The notes beneath the pieces were generated by a model. It saw nothing but the letters and a program-made list of their open reading frames with translations, ran no database searches and was not told the DNA's origin. This document shows, piece after piece, positions 25,219 through 33,357 of a stretch of DNA of 64,000 bases; position 1 is the stretch's first letter, and every line of letters begins with the position of its first letter. The stretch lies in contig DAOTWP010000380.1 in NCBI GenBank assembly GCA_034435675.1, positions 1 through 64,000 of the forward strand. The letters run 5' to 3'. The stretch is from DAOTWP01 sp034435675 (lineage in GTDB: Bacteria > Chloroflexota > Anaerolineae > Aggregatilineales > Phototrophicaceae). The position numbers and the translations under genes are program-made.

Positions 25219-26208
25219 CTACCGTTTGTCTTCCATTGAAGCACTGATCCGCCCACGCGGGGTAATGAGCGCATTGGTGACGGTTTCCTCGGCATTAACG
25301 GTTGCGTCGCCAAAAACCACTACATTGCTCAGTGTTGCGCGGTGCCCCACACGGCAGCCATGTTCCAGGTAGACAAACGGTCCGATCTTTGCGCCCTGTC
25401 CTACGCTGACCTGTGGGTCAATCCGTACTGGTGGGACAATTTGCACAGTGTAAGGCAGTTCGCTGAGGATGTGGGCATCCTGTCCCTCTTCGAGCAGGTA
25501 CTTATTGATTGTCAGGACATCGGCATCCTGCTCTACGTGCAGCGTCCATGCTGATTCGACCATCCGCGCCGCGCCGCCGCCGCGTACATACGCCTGAATG
25601 ATGCCCAATAGTTGGCGACCCTGCTGTGCAGATAGTCGTTCAGGGCTGGTGCTAAGATGCTGCACCATATCTTTGCCAATAATGGCAAGGTCACTCAGAA
25701 TATACGCCTTTTCGTCAGCGGGCTGCACTTCGGTGATGTTGTATACCTGCTGGGCATCCGTTACGGCATAGTAGTGCTCCTGCGCCAGTGAGAGCGTTGT
25801 TGTTGCCCCAGTCAGGATAACCTGATTTTCGTTTTGCTGGTGTTGGTTGCGCAGGCTTTCCGGCAAACGGTTGTGGCTGAAGCTGTTATATGTGGTGACC
25901 AAAAAGGGCTGCTGGTAACGCCGCGCAATTTTGACAAGCGCTTGGTGCAGTGAGGTGGTACTGTTTTTGAGTTCAAACTCGACTGTGACATTGGGTTTCC
26001 ACAGCTTGCTCAGGTAACCAGCAACTTCCCCTTCCGTATCGCCCACAATGACCACATAGCGTTCAATGCCTGCTCTGTACAGCCTGTCCATCACCCGTAC
26101 AACCATTGGTTTGCCCAGCGTTGGCAGCACCGCCCAGGGGCGTTGGTTCATCAACTGGCTGTGATAATGCTGGGTTCCTGCGGCGATTATTACGGCAAGG
26201 TCAACCAC
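25219..26208 (-). CDS. Nucleotidyltransferase-like protein with left-handed beta-helix tail, degenerate active site
   Basis: 329 residues. The fold of sugar-nucleotide pyrophosphorylases is suggested by LAVIIAAG at the N terminus, LGKPMVVRVMDRLYRAGI and IVIVGD-like strands. The C-terminal 70 residues form hexapeptide repeats (IDPQVSVGQGAKIGPFVYLE). The signature loop normally reading GxGTRL reads GTQHYHS, and the PKP-type lysine is replaced in RPWAVLPTLGKP. Catalysis of NTP transfer is therefore doubtful; it may be regulatory or use another substrate. The GTG start has AAAGAG upstream. It precedes the LysM pair on the same strand, 109 bases away. Confidence 0.8.
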   Translation of the reverse strand: MVDLAVIIAAGTQHYHSQLMNQRPWAVLPTLGKPMVVRVMDRLYRAGIERYVVIVGDTEGEVAGYLSKLWKPNVTVEFELKNSTTSLHQALVKIARRYQQPFLVTTYNSFSHNRLPESLRNQHQQNENQVILTGATTTLSLAQEHYYAVTDAQQVYNITEVQPADEKAYILSDLAIIGKDMVQHLSTSPERLSAQQGRQLLGIIQAYVRGGGAARMVESAWTLHVEQDADVLTINKYLLEEGQDAHILSELPYTVQIVPPVRIDPQVSVGQGAKIGPFVYLEHGCRVGHRATLSNVVVFGDATVNAEETVTNALITPRGRISASMEDKR

Positions 26209-26333
26209 TATACGCTCTTTCCCGACAGGCGTAGTCGCCTATGCGCCAATTTGGCGCAAATTATAGCAGGTCTATCTCTGGAACAATAAAGATTTTGTAC
26301 TCAAGTACTTATCAGATTTTTCGCGGCTGTTGT

Positions 26334-26339
26334 TATAAT
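26334..26339 (+). promoter_or_regulatory. Putative -10 element of the HEAT-like gene
   Basis: TATAAT lies about 120 bases before the preferred GTG start, in an AT-rich stretch between divergent genes. No -35 element stands out. Confidence 0.35.
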
Positions 26340-26404
26340 AGAGTTTATGATCTGCAAGATAAGTAAAAAAAGATCACAGCATTGAAGGTGGCTGCTCTGC
26401 ATGC

Positions 26405-26432
26405 CCAGAGCCATCAAGCCAGAGCCATCAAG
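26405..26432 (+). repeat. 14-base tandem duplication in a gene leader
   Basis: CCAGAGCCATCAAG occurs twice in direct succession (26405-26418, 26419-26432), just before the likely start of the HEAT-like gene. It is in frame with the longer version of that gene only by accident of length (14 is not a multiple of three), which supports the later GTG start. Confidence 0.7.
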
Positions 26433-26457
26433 AATGAAGTGTCAAGAGGAAATCAGC

Positions 26458-26796
26458 GTGCCTACGAATACCGAACGACTTATCGCTTATCACCTTGCCC
26501 GTTTGGATGACAAACGCCTTGAAACTCGCGCCAAAGCTGTTGAAGAATTGATTTTGCTCGGCGCTCCTGAGGTGCTTGACGCGCCTCAGGCAATCAAATT
26601 TCATTTGATTCGTTTGAATGATGCCCGTCCCGAAATCCGCATTGATGCCATCAAAGGACTGGAAGCACTGACCGCCGCAGAGGCATTGGATACACTCAAA
26701 GCAATCTACGACAGCGACTCTGCGGTGGAAGTGCGCAAAGCCGCGCAGGACGCTGGGCGCGCAATTTTTCTGAAACTCAAAACCGCCCAGCGCTAG
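26458..26796 (+). CDS. Small HEAT-repeat-like helical protein
   Basis: 112 residues from GTG 26458, chosen because AAGAGGA lies seven bases upstream; longer in-frame starts at 26401 and 26434 lack such support. It is made of paired helices with a repeating pattern, HLARLDDKRLETRAKAVEEL and HLIRLNDARPEIRIDAIKGL, followed by a third pair, as in HEAT/armadillo-like or PBS-lyase-type repeats. Such proteins act as scaffolds. No catalytic motif is seen. It ends about 107 bases before the convergent valS gene. Confidence 0.8.
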   Translation: MPTNTERLIAYHLARLDDKRLETRAKAVEELILLGAPEVLDAPQAIKFHLIRLNDARPEIRIDAIKGLEALTAAEALDTLKAIYDSDSAVEVRKAAQDAGRAIFLKLKTAQR

Positions 26797-26902
26797 CGAG
26801 CCTGCTGCTGCGATTTCGGCTAGCCACAGAGCTTTATCAGCTATTGATCGGCAGCGTGGGACTATCCTGCCCCACGCTGCGTGTTGGTTCCTCTTGTTGA
26901 CC

Positions 26903-29536
26903 TTATCCGCAAAGCATTCCCAGACGTTCATCCAACTGGTCTGCCTGTGCCTGTAAATTGGCGAGGTTGTCGCGCTCGCGTTGGACAATCTCCGGGCGCG
27001 CACGGCTGACAAAATTCTCGTTGGCAAGTTGGTTTGCTGATTTTGCCATTGCCTGCCCGATGCGCTCCTGTTCTTTGCGCAGTCGCTCGCACTCAGCGGC
27101 AAGATCAATCATGCCTGCCAGCGGCAGGTAGAGCGTTGTATCACCCACTGCAATGGTTGCTGCCTGTGTCGGCGCATGCTGCCCACCCAGCAGTGTCAGC
27201 TGCTCCACGTTGCACAGCCGTGCGAACACATAACTATTCACCAGCAGCGTGTCGCCCAGACTGCCCGGGGACACAATGGCGGTGATGCGCCGTCCAGGGT
27301 CCACATTGTATTCATTGCGCACATTGCGCACCCCACGCACCAGCTCCATCAGTGCCAGCATTGCCATTTCTGCTGCGTCATCAGCGTACTGCGGCTGTTC
27401 TTTGGGCCATGGCGCGATAATCAGCGCTTCGCCCTCATGCGGCAAGTAGCTCCACAGTTCTTCTGTGACAAAGGGCATAAACGGATGCAGCAGCCGCATG
27501 CAGGTTTCCAGAACATGCACCAGCACCTGCCGAGTGCCAGTTTTTGCCGCGTCGTCACTGCCGTACAGTGCGTGTTTGCTGATCTCGATATACCAGTCAG
27601 CAAATTCGTCCCACAGGAAACCGCGCATCAGATTTCCTGCCAGCCCGTATTCGTAGATGTCGAACAGATGCTGCACTTCGCCAATCAGTTTTGTCAGTCG
27701 GCTCATGATCCAGCGCGAAGGCAGGTCAAGCTCACCCGGATGCGGCAGTCCCATCGGCGGTGCTGTGTCGAGATTACCGGTCACGAAGTTGGTCATCTGC
27801 CAAATTTTGTTGACGAAGCGGAAATTCGCTTCGATACGATCAGGATCGAGGTTCACATCGTTTCCCGGCGTGCCGCTGGTGACAAGCGTAAAACGCAGAG
27901 GGTCTGTGCCGTATTGCTCGATCAGTTCCAGTGGATCAATCACATTTCCTGCTGTTTTGCTGATCTTTTTACCATTTTTGTCTCGCACCAGCCCATGCAG
28001 GTAGACCGTGTTAAACGGCGGTTGATCAGTGAACCACATGCCCATCATAATCATCCGTGCCACCCAGAAGAACAGGATATCATAGCCTGTTTCCATCACC
28101 GAGGTTGGGTAGAAGCGCATCAAATCCGGCGTTTGTGCGGGCCAGCCCAGCGTGCTGAAGGGCCACAGCCCACTGCTAAACCAGGTATCCAGCACGTCTT
28201 CTTCGGGCGTCCATCCGTCACCCTGGGGTGGGGTGCGTCCCACGTAAATTTCACCCTGCGGGTCGCCATCCTTAGCGCGATACCATGCCGGAATACGATG
28301 CCCCCACCACAATTGGCGGCTGATACACCAGTCCTGAATGTTTTCCAGCCAGTGGTAGTACACTCTCTCGAAGCGCTCCGGCACAATCCTGATTTTGCCG
28401 CTGCGCACCGTCTCCAGCGCTTTTTCGGCGATGGATTCCATTTTCAGAAACCACTGTGTGCTGAGCAGCGGCTCAACCACTTCGCCCCCACGCTGGCTGC
28501 GTGGCACAATCAACGTGTAAGGTTCCACCTTGAGCGTCAGCCCGGCAGCGGTCATGTCCGCCCATAGTTTTTCGCGGCATTCAAAGCGATCCATACCGGC
28601 ATATGCACCGGCATTTTCGTTCATCGTCGCATCTTTGTTCATCACGGTGATCAGTGCCAGCCCATGCCGCTGCCCGATTTCATAATCGTTGAAATCATGC
28701 GCCGGGGTAATCTTTAACGCACCTGTGCCAAATTCGCGCTCAACATAGCTGTCAGCAATCACCGGGATTTCGCGGTTGAGCATCGGCACAAATGCCTTTT
28801 TCCCAATCAGATGGCGGTAACGATCATCCTCTGGATGCACCGCCACAGCCGTGTCCCCCAGAATCGTTTCCGGGCGCGTGGTTGCCACCGGGATAAAAGC
28901 GCCGCCTTCGACGGGGTACTTGAAGAAGTAGAGCTTGCCCTGTTCTTCTTCGCGCTCCACTTCCAGATCGCTGACAGCGGTCTGAAGTCCCGGTGACCAG
29001 TTGACGAGCCGCGGACCCCGGTAAATTAAGCCCTGTTCCCACAGGCGCACGAAAACTTCCTGCACTGCTGTTGACAGCCCATCGTCGAGGGTGAAGCGCT
29101 CTCGATCCCAGTCGCAGCTTGCACCAAGGCGGCGATGCTGGTTCTGGATTGTGCCGCCGTATTTCTCTTTCCATGTCCAGGTGCGCGCCAGAAATTCCTC
29201 GCGCCCCACGGCGAGGCGGTGTGTGCCTTCTTGCTGCAACATGCGTTCAACCATCAACTGGGTCGCAATACCGGCGTGGTCTGTTCCGGGAACCCACAGC
29301 GCTGCCTTGCCGCGCATGCGTTCATACCGGATCATCAGGTCTTCAATGCTGGCAGTCAACGCGTGTCCAATGTGCAGCGCCCCGGTCACGTTTGGGGGCG
29401 GCATACTAATTACGAACGGCTCAGCGTCTTTGCCTGCGATTTCCGGTTTGAACCAGCCGTTCTTTTCCCACCAGTCATACAGGCGGGATTCTGCTTCTTT
29501 GAAGTCGAAGTTCTTCGGCATTGTGCGTAGCGTCAT
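26903..29536 (-). CDS. valS: Valyl-tRNA synthetase
   Basis: About 877 residues. Class I motifs are present: PPPNVTGALHIGHAL (HIGH-type) near the N terminus and KISKTAGNVIDP (KMSKS-type) at about 530-540. The CP1 editing domain contains TTRPETILGDTAVAVHPED. The C-terminal end is the coiled-coil arm of ValRS. GAAGGAAAT lies before the ATG at 29536; an upstream in-frame extension to 29602 lacks support. It is the second gene after a T-box leader with a GUC (Val) specifier, so its expression should rise when tRNA-Val is uncharged. A methyltransferase gene lies between leader and valS, 78 bases upstream. Confidence 0.97.
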   Translation of the reverse strand: MTLRTMPKNFDFKEAESRLYDWWEKNGWFKPEIAGKDAEPFVISMPPPNVTGALHIGHALTASIEDLMIRYERMRGKAALWVPGTDHAGIATQLMVERMLQQEGTHRLAVGREEFLARTWTWKEKYGGTIQNQHRRLGASCDWDRERFTLDDGLSTAVQEVFVRLWEQGLIYRGPRLVNWSPGLQTAVSDLEVEREEEQGKLYFFKYPVEGGAFIPVATTRPETILGDTAVAVHPEDDRYRHLIGKKAFVPMLNREIPVIADSYVEREFGTGALKITPAHDFNDYEIGQRHGLALITVMNKDATMNENAGAYAGMDRFECREKLWADMTAAGLTLKVEPYTLIVPRSQRGGEVVEPLLSTQWFLKMESIAEKALETVRSGKIRIVPERFERVYYHWLENIQDWCISRQLWWGHRIPAWYRAKDGDPQGEIYVGRTPPQGDGWTPEEDVLDTWFSSGLWPFSTLGWPAQTPDLMRFYPTSVMETGYDILFFWVARMIMMGMWFTDQPPFNTVYLHGLVRDKNGKKISKTAGNVIDPLELIEQYGTDPLRFTLVTSGTPGNDVNLDPDRIEANFRFVNKIWQMTNFVTGNLDTAPPMGLPHPGELDLPSRWIMSRLTKLIGEVQHLFDIYEYGLAGNLMRGFLWDEFADWYIEISKHALYGSDDAAKTGTRQVLVHVLETCMRLLHPFMPFVTEELWSYLPHEGEALIIAPWPKEQPQYADDAAEMAMLALMELVRGVRNVRNEYNVDPGRRITAIVSPGSLGDTLLVNSYVFARLCNVEQLTLLGGQHAPTQAATIAVGDTTLYLPLAGMIDLAAECERLRKEQERIGQAMAKSANQLANENFVSRARPEIVQRERDNLANLQAQADQLDERLGMLCG

Positions 29537-29614
29537 GTCTGCATTTCCTTCTGTATCTATGCGCTCTGGCTGCGCCCACAGCGGGTGTGCCACGCAGCTC
29601 ATCGTTACTCTGGG

Positions 29615-30388
29615 CTATACTTGGGGTTTCTCGGCAACCAGTACCCGCTCGCTGCGGTCTGGTTGGTCGTTGATCTTGGCAAAACCAGCTTCCAGCAGCG
29701 CCACCTTAACCTCATCGGTGGAGAGCGGGCGGTAACGCACCTGCTGCTTGAGCGTTTCGTAGTGACTGCCACTGCCCTGCACAATGAACAGATTTTGTGT
29801 GGCAATGACTGGTGGTCCGTCGTGCCATTCCCAGGTCTCAAAGGTGATAAACTCACCCTGATCCTCGTCGGAATGGAGCATGCCCGGCAGGAAGCGTGGG
29901 CGATCTTCCATGAAGGGCGCAAAATCGCGCATCCCGATGATGAGGACACCACCAGGACGCAGGAACTGGTAGAAGATGCGCAGCGCTTGCTCAATTTCGG
30001 CATCCAGCAGCAGGTGTGGCAGCGCGCTGCCTTTGCTAACCACAGCATCAAAGCTGCCCGATACGTGCTTCGGCAGATGCAGGAAGTCGCTCTGTACAAA
30101 CGTGATGCTGCTCTGTACCCCGTAGCGTGCGGCCATTTCAGCAGCTTTGTCGAGCATGCCAGGGCTGGGGTCAGCGGCGACTACTTCAAACCCCAATTGC
30201 GCCAGTCCAATTGTCTGCCGTCCTGCGCCGCAAGAAGCGTCCAAGACCCGCCGCACACCGCGCGACCGGAAAATGCTGCGCAACCCCAGCGCCTCACGTT
30301 CGAGCTGAGTTTCCCAATCGCGGAAGAACAGGTGATAGTACTTAGCGATGGCGTTATAGAATTCGTTCGTATCGTTGCTGATCGACAT
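29615..30388 (-). CDS. Class I SAM-dependent methyltransferase (first gene of the T-box/valS unit)
   Basis: 257 residues. The SAM-binding motif I is VLDASCGAGRQTIGLA, motif II is FEVVAADPSPGML, and SFDAVVSKGSALPHLL holds post-motif II. The C-terminal beta-rich region resembles small-molecule N-methyltransferases. The substrate is unknown. The ATG at 30388 has AGAGG just upstream; the frame open further upstream to 30493 runs into the T-box antiterminator and terminator and cannot be coding. It is the first gene after the T-box and is followed by valS, so it is probably co-induced by uncharged tRNA-Val. Confidence 0.9.
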   Translation of the reverse strand: MSISNDTNEFYNAIAKYYHLFFRDWETQLEREALGLRSIFRSRGVRRVLDASCGAGRQTIGLAQLGFEVVAADPSPGMLDKAAEMAARYGVQSSITFVQSDFLHLPKHVSGSFDAVVSKGSALPHLLLDAEIEQALRIFYQFLRPGGVLIIGMRDFAPFMEDRPRFLPGMLHSDEDQGEFITFETWEWHDGPPVIATQNLFIVQGSGSHYETLKQQVRYRPLSTDEVKVALLEAGFAKINDQPDRSERVLVAEKPQV

Positions 30389-30409
30389 GCGACCTCTTGT
30401 TATACGGAC

Positions 30410-30723
30410 AAACAAAAAACCCCTTCGCCATACAAGGGCGAAAGGGCAAGCGTTCGCGGTACCACCTTGTTTCCAGCACGACATCACTGCCATGCTGGCA
30501 CTTTGCGCTGTAACGGGCGTACCCGTCCCGGTTCTAATAGCAGCACGCAGCGCTGCGTTCTTCCGGGCGACTCACAGGCGACTTTCCACCATTGTTCACG
30601 AGCAGGTTTTCAGCCGATGACCCGCATTCTCTGGCGTGGGGACGCTGGTGTACTACTCCTGATCTACGTCAGTGCATGTTTAATGATCGTTTTGTCCTAC
30701 AGGAAGCATCTTCCTGCAGATTG
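30410..30723 (-). promoter_or_regulatory. T-box riboswitch, valine specifier (GUC)
   Basis: The conserved T-box sequence AAGGTGGTACCGCG is at 30468-30455 on the minus strand and ends a leader of about 300 bases. Stem I is recognisable: an AGUA-containing 5' side of the specifier loop near 30658, CACC/GGUG closing the loop above, and CAGG/CCUG below. The 3' side reads GAAAGUCG, with GUC at 30582-30580 as the likely specifier codon, which is Val. A terminator with T-run follows (30446-30414). When uncharged tRNA-Val binds, the antiterminator forms and the methyltransferase and valS are transcribed. The specifier was read by hand and fits the downstream valS. Confidence 0.93.
30414..30446 (-). 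terminator. Rho-independent terminator inside the T-box leader
   Basis: On the minus strand CCCTTTCGCC pairs with GGCGAAGGGG across a seven-base loop and is followed by a run of six T. Its 5' arm lies just after the conserved T-box motif, as expected for the terminator that competes with the antiterminator. Confidence 0.9.
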
Positions 30724-30729
30724 CACGCC

Positions 30730-30759
30730 AGTATAGCATGATCGCAAAATGCGCGTCAA
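30730..30759 (-). promoter_or_regulatory. Promoter of the T-box/methyltransferase/valS unit
   Basis: On the minus strand a -35 TTGACG (30759-30754) and an extended -10 TGC-TATACT (-10 at 30735-30730) are 18 bases apart. The predicted start site near 30723 leads directly into stem I of the T-box. Confidence 0.7.
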
Positions 30760-30833
30760 TGACCACCCGTGCAGGAGTAGCAGGTTGGCAGCGTTTCCGA
30801 TGGGGTTCTGTCGGGCTGCCTATAGCATTAGTG

Positions 30834-31481
30834 CTAAGGTTGAGGTATGCGTTTGTTTTGCAGCAATGTGCGCAGGCGGGTTGCAATTGTGTCAATAGCA
30901 ACGATGTTGTGCCCGCCCTGGGGAATAATCAGGTCAGCATGGCGCTTGCTGGGTTCCACAAATTTGAGATGCATTGGGCGCACGGTCTGCATGTACTGGG
31001 TAATCACGCTGTCCAGTGTTCGCCCGCGTTCTGCGATATCCCGTTGCAGGCGGCGAATGAAGCGAATATCGGCATCGGTGTCCACAAAGATCTTGATATC
31101 GAACAACTTGCGCAGTTCCTCATCAGCAAGAATAAGGATACCTTCGACCAGGATGATCGGCTGCGGTTCAACACATTCGGTAATTTCGGTGCGCATGTGA
31201 CGGGTGAAGTCATAAGTGGGTACATCCACAGGGTGTCCGCTTTGCAGCGCCTGGATGTGTTCAATCATCAACGCTGTGTCCAGCGCATCTGGGTGGTCAA
31301 AGTTGACTTTCTGGCGTTGTTCATAGGGCAGATCACGTAGATCCTTGTAGTAATTGTCGTGAGCAATATAGGCGACATGTTCGCGTCCCACCCGCTCTAG
31401 CAGTGCAACGGACACGGTTGTTTTGCCAGAACCTGTGCCACCTGCTACAGCGATAGTCACCGGGCGCGAATGATCGTTCAT
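30834..31481 (-). CDS. udk: Uridine kinase
   Basis: 215 residues. Walker A is AVAGGTGSGKTTVS, followed by HDNYYKDL, NFDHPDALD and DVPTYDF, all typical of Udk, and ILVEGILIL as Walker B. The enzyme phosphorylates uridine and cytidine with GTP or ATP in pyrimidine salvage. Length is normal. It lies just downstream of the tRNA-Thr gene and upstream of the T-box unit on the same strand; a separate promoter precedes the T-box. Confidence 0.96.
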   Translation of the reverse strand: MNDHSRPVTIAVAGGTGSGKTTVSVALLERVGREHVAYIAHDNYYKDLRDLPYEQRQKVNFDHPDALDTALMIEHIQALQSGHPVDVPTYDFTRHMRTEITECVEPQPIILVEGILILADEELRKLFDIKIFVDTDADIRFIRRLQRDIAERGRTLDSVITQYMQTVRPMHLKFVEPSKRHADLIIPQGGHNIVAIDTIATRLRTLLQNKRIPQP

Positions 31482-31520
31482 CTATAAGGCTCCTGATGGC
31501 TGATGGAGTTGCATAAATTG

Positions 31521-31561
31521 AATCGCCCGTAACGGTGTATAGCAGCCGTTAACGGGCGATT
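31521..31561 (-). terminator. Hairpin after tRNA-Thr, possible terminator
   Basis: AATCGCCCGT-AACGG (31521-31535) pairs with CCGTTAACGGGCGATT (31546-31561) with one bulged base and a ten-base loop. On the minus strand it lies directly after the tRNA and is followed by an AT-rich stretch without a clean T-run. It could stop or process the tRNA transcript before udk. Confidence 0.5.
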
Positions 31562-31566
31562 AAGTG

Positions 31567-31638
31567 AGCCACCCGTGGGACTTGAACCCACAACCACACG
31601 CTTACGAAGCGTATGCTCTGCCATTGAGCTAGGGTGGC
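31567..31638 (-). tRNA. tRNA-Thr, anticodon CGT
   Basis: A complete cloverleaf reads on the minus strand. The acceptor arms are GCCACCC and GGGTGGC with discriminator T. The D arm is GCTC/GAGC. The anticodon stem ACGC/GCGT closes the loop TTCGTAA, so the anticodon is CGT (codon ACG). The T arm GTGGG/CCCAC encloses TTCAAGT. The 3' CCA is not encoded. Confidence 0.95.
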
Positions 31639-31697
31639 GATATAAGCGCATTATAACAGTGCTCGCTGATAGTGACAAGACCTGACCCGATAGGGCA

Positions 31698-33236
31698 TTA
31701 GTGCCGGAAATGACGCGTGCCCGTGAAAACCATCGCCACATTTGCCCGGTTTGCCACTTCAATGACTTCTTTGTCGCGGATTGACCCGCCTGGTTGAATC
31801 ACAGCGGTAATCCCGGCAGCGATTGCGGCATCCAGTCCATCGGCAAATGGGAAAAATGCATCTGACGCCAGCACTGCGCCCACAGCGGCAGCGCCTGCTT
31901 TTTGGATTGCCAGCAGCGCTGCATCGAGACGACTGGGCAGCCCACCCCCAATCCCGACAGTGGCATCTTTTGTCGCCAGCACAATCGCGTTCGATTTGAC
32001 ATGCTGCACCGCTTTCCAGGCGAATTGCAGTGCATCGAGTTCGTCATTGCTAGGGGCACGTTCGGTTACTGTTTTTAGCAGCGTGCCATCCGGGTCGCCC
32101 ATATCCGAGCGCTGCACGAGCAGCCCACGGTGAACGCTGCGCACGTCGTAATCGGCGCCGTCGTAGCTGTGCGGAATCTTGATTAGCCGGCAGTTCTTGC
32201 GACTTTCGTTGAGTACTGCTTGTGCCGCCAGCACAAAATCAGGCGCGGCAATTGCTTCCAGAAACAGCGGACCCAGCGCTTCGACAAATGCTTCATCCAC
32301 CACGCGATTGACCGCAATAACCCCACCAAATGCGGAAACCGGATCAGATGCCAAAGCGCGTGGATACGCCGCCGCCAGCGTGTTCCCGCTGGCAATACCG
32401 CAGGGTGTCAAATGCTTAACAATCACAACCGTGGGCTGCATAAAGCTGCTGACTGCCCGCCACGCGGCATCGAGATCGAGGATGTTGTTATAGGAGAGCG
32501 GCTTGCCGCCCAGCACTGTCCCCCCAAGTGGCTCGCTGCCGCCATAGCGGCTGTAATAACCAGCGGTCTGATGCGGGTTTTCGCCATACCGCAGCACTTC
32601 AACACGATGCAGACCCAGCGAAAGGTGCGCAGGCAGATCGTCGTTGACTGGTGTGGGGACAGCGTCCTGCGATAGATAGGCATGAATTGCAGTGTCATAG
32701 TCGCGTGTCAGCGCAAATGCTTTAACTGCCAGCGCACGCCGCAGTGCCAGATCAACCTCTCCGCTGGCGCGCAGGGTGGCGCTTACGCGCGCGTAATCTT
32801 CTGGATCACACAGGACGGTTGTATGCAGGAAGTTCTTCGCGGCGGCGCGCAGGAGGGTCACGCCACCAATATCAATCCGCTCGATGGCATCCTGGAGCGT
32901 GATGCCTTTCTGAGCAGTCGTCTCCTGAAATGGATACAGGTTGCAGACAACCATGTTGATGGGGGCGTATCCGAGGCGGCTGAGTTCGTCAATGTCTTCC
33001 TGGCGGTCACGGGCGAGAATGCCCCCATGGATTGCCGGGTGCAGGGTCTTCACTCGCCCGCCCAAAAATTCTGGCACATGAGTTAATTGTTCCACCGGTG
33101 TTACTGGTAGTCCTGCCTGTTCCAGTGCGCGCTGCGTGCCGCCGCTGGCAACAAGGCTCCAGCCCAATTCGACCAGCGTGCCTGCAAACTGAACGACTCC
33201 GGTTTTGTCATGAACACTGAGCAACGCGCGTGGCAT
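31698..33236 (-). CDS. purH: Bifunctional AICAR formyltransferase/IMP cyclohydrolase
   Basis: About 512 residues. The N-terminal cyclohydrolase domain begins RALLSVHDKTGVVQFA and includes GGRVKTLHPAIHGGIL. The formyltransferase half contains RYGENPHQ, KHLTPCGIASG, SDPVSAFGG and, near the end, PGGSIRD. It catalyses the last two steps of IMP synthesis. GAGGGG lies about seven bases before the ATG at 33236, which is preferred to an in-frame start at 33251. The length matches the family. It is transcribed toward tRNA-Thr and udk. Confidence 0.97.
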   Translation of the reverse strand: MPRALLSVHDKTGVVQFAGTLVELGWSLVASGGTQRALEQAGLPVTPVEQLTHVPEFLGGRVKTLHPAIHGGILARDRQEDIDELSRLGYAPINMVVCNLYPFQETTAQKGITLQDAIERIDIGGVTLLRAAAKNFLHTTVLCDPEDYARVSATLRASGEVDLALRRALAVKAFALTRDYDTAIHAYLSQDAVPTPVNDDLPAHLSLGLHRVEVLRYGENPHQTAGYYSRYGGSEPLGGTVLGGKPLSYNNILDLDAAWRAVSSFMQPTVVIVKHLTPCGIASGNTLAAAYPRALASDPVSAFGGVIAVNRVVDEAFVEALGPLFLEAIAAPDFVLAAQAVLNESRKNCRLIKIPHSYDGADYDVRSVHRGLLVQRSDMGDPDGTLLKTVTERAPSNDELDALQFAWKAVQHVKSNAIVLATKDATVGIGGGLPSRLDAALLAIQKAGAAAVGAVLASDAFFPFADGLDAAIAAGITAVIQPGGSIRDKEVIEVANRANVAMVFTGTRHFRH

Positions 33237-33272
33237 ACTGATACCCCTCAATCAATGCCGGTACAAAATAAA

Positions 33273-33296
33273 GGCGCGTTAACATGCCAACGCGCC
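33273..33296 (-). terminator. Rho-independent terminator of the 808-residue protein gene
   Basis: GGCGCGTT (33273-33280) and AACGCGCC (33289-33296) form a perfect eight-base stem with an eight-base loop. On the minus strand the hairpin is followed by TTTATTTT. It lies between the end of the large gene and the start of purH. Confidence 0.8.
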
Positions 33297-33357
33297 CCGG
33301 AATTTGCAAAGTTATCCGCGATTATAACGGCTCAACAGGCATCGTCAAGAGAACCAA

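Noticed and set aside
27176..28567. Long open frame opposite valS
   Set aside because: It is antisense to a clear class I synthetase; His/Gln/Cys-rich composition and no ribosome site.
30388..30493. N-terminal extension of the methyltransferase frame
   Set aside because: It would be read from the T-box antiterminator and terminator; AGAGG before the ATG at 30388 marks the start.
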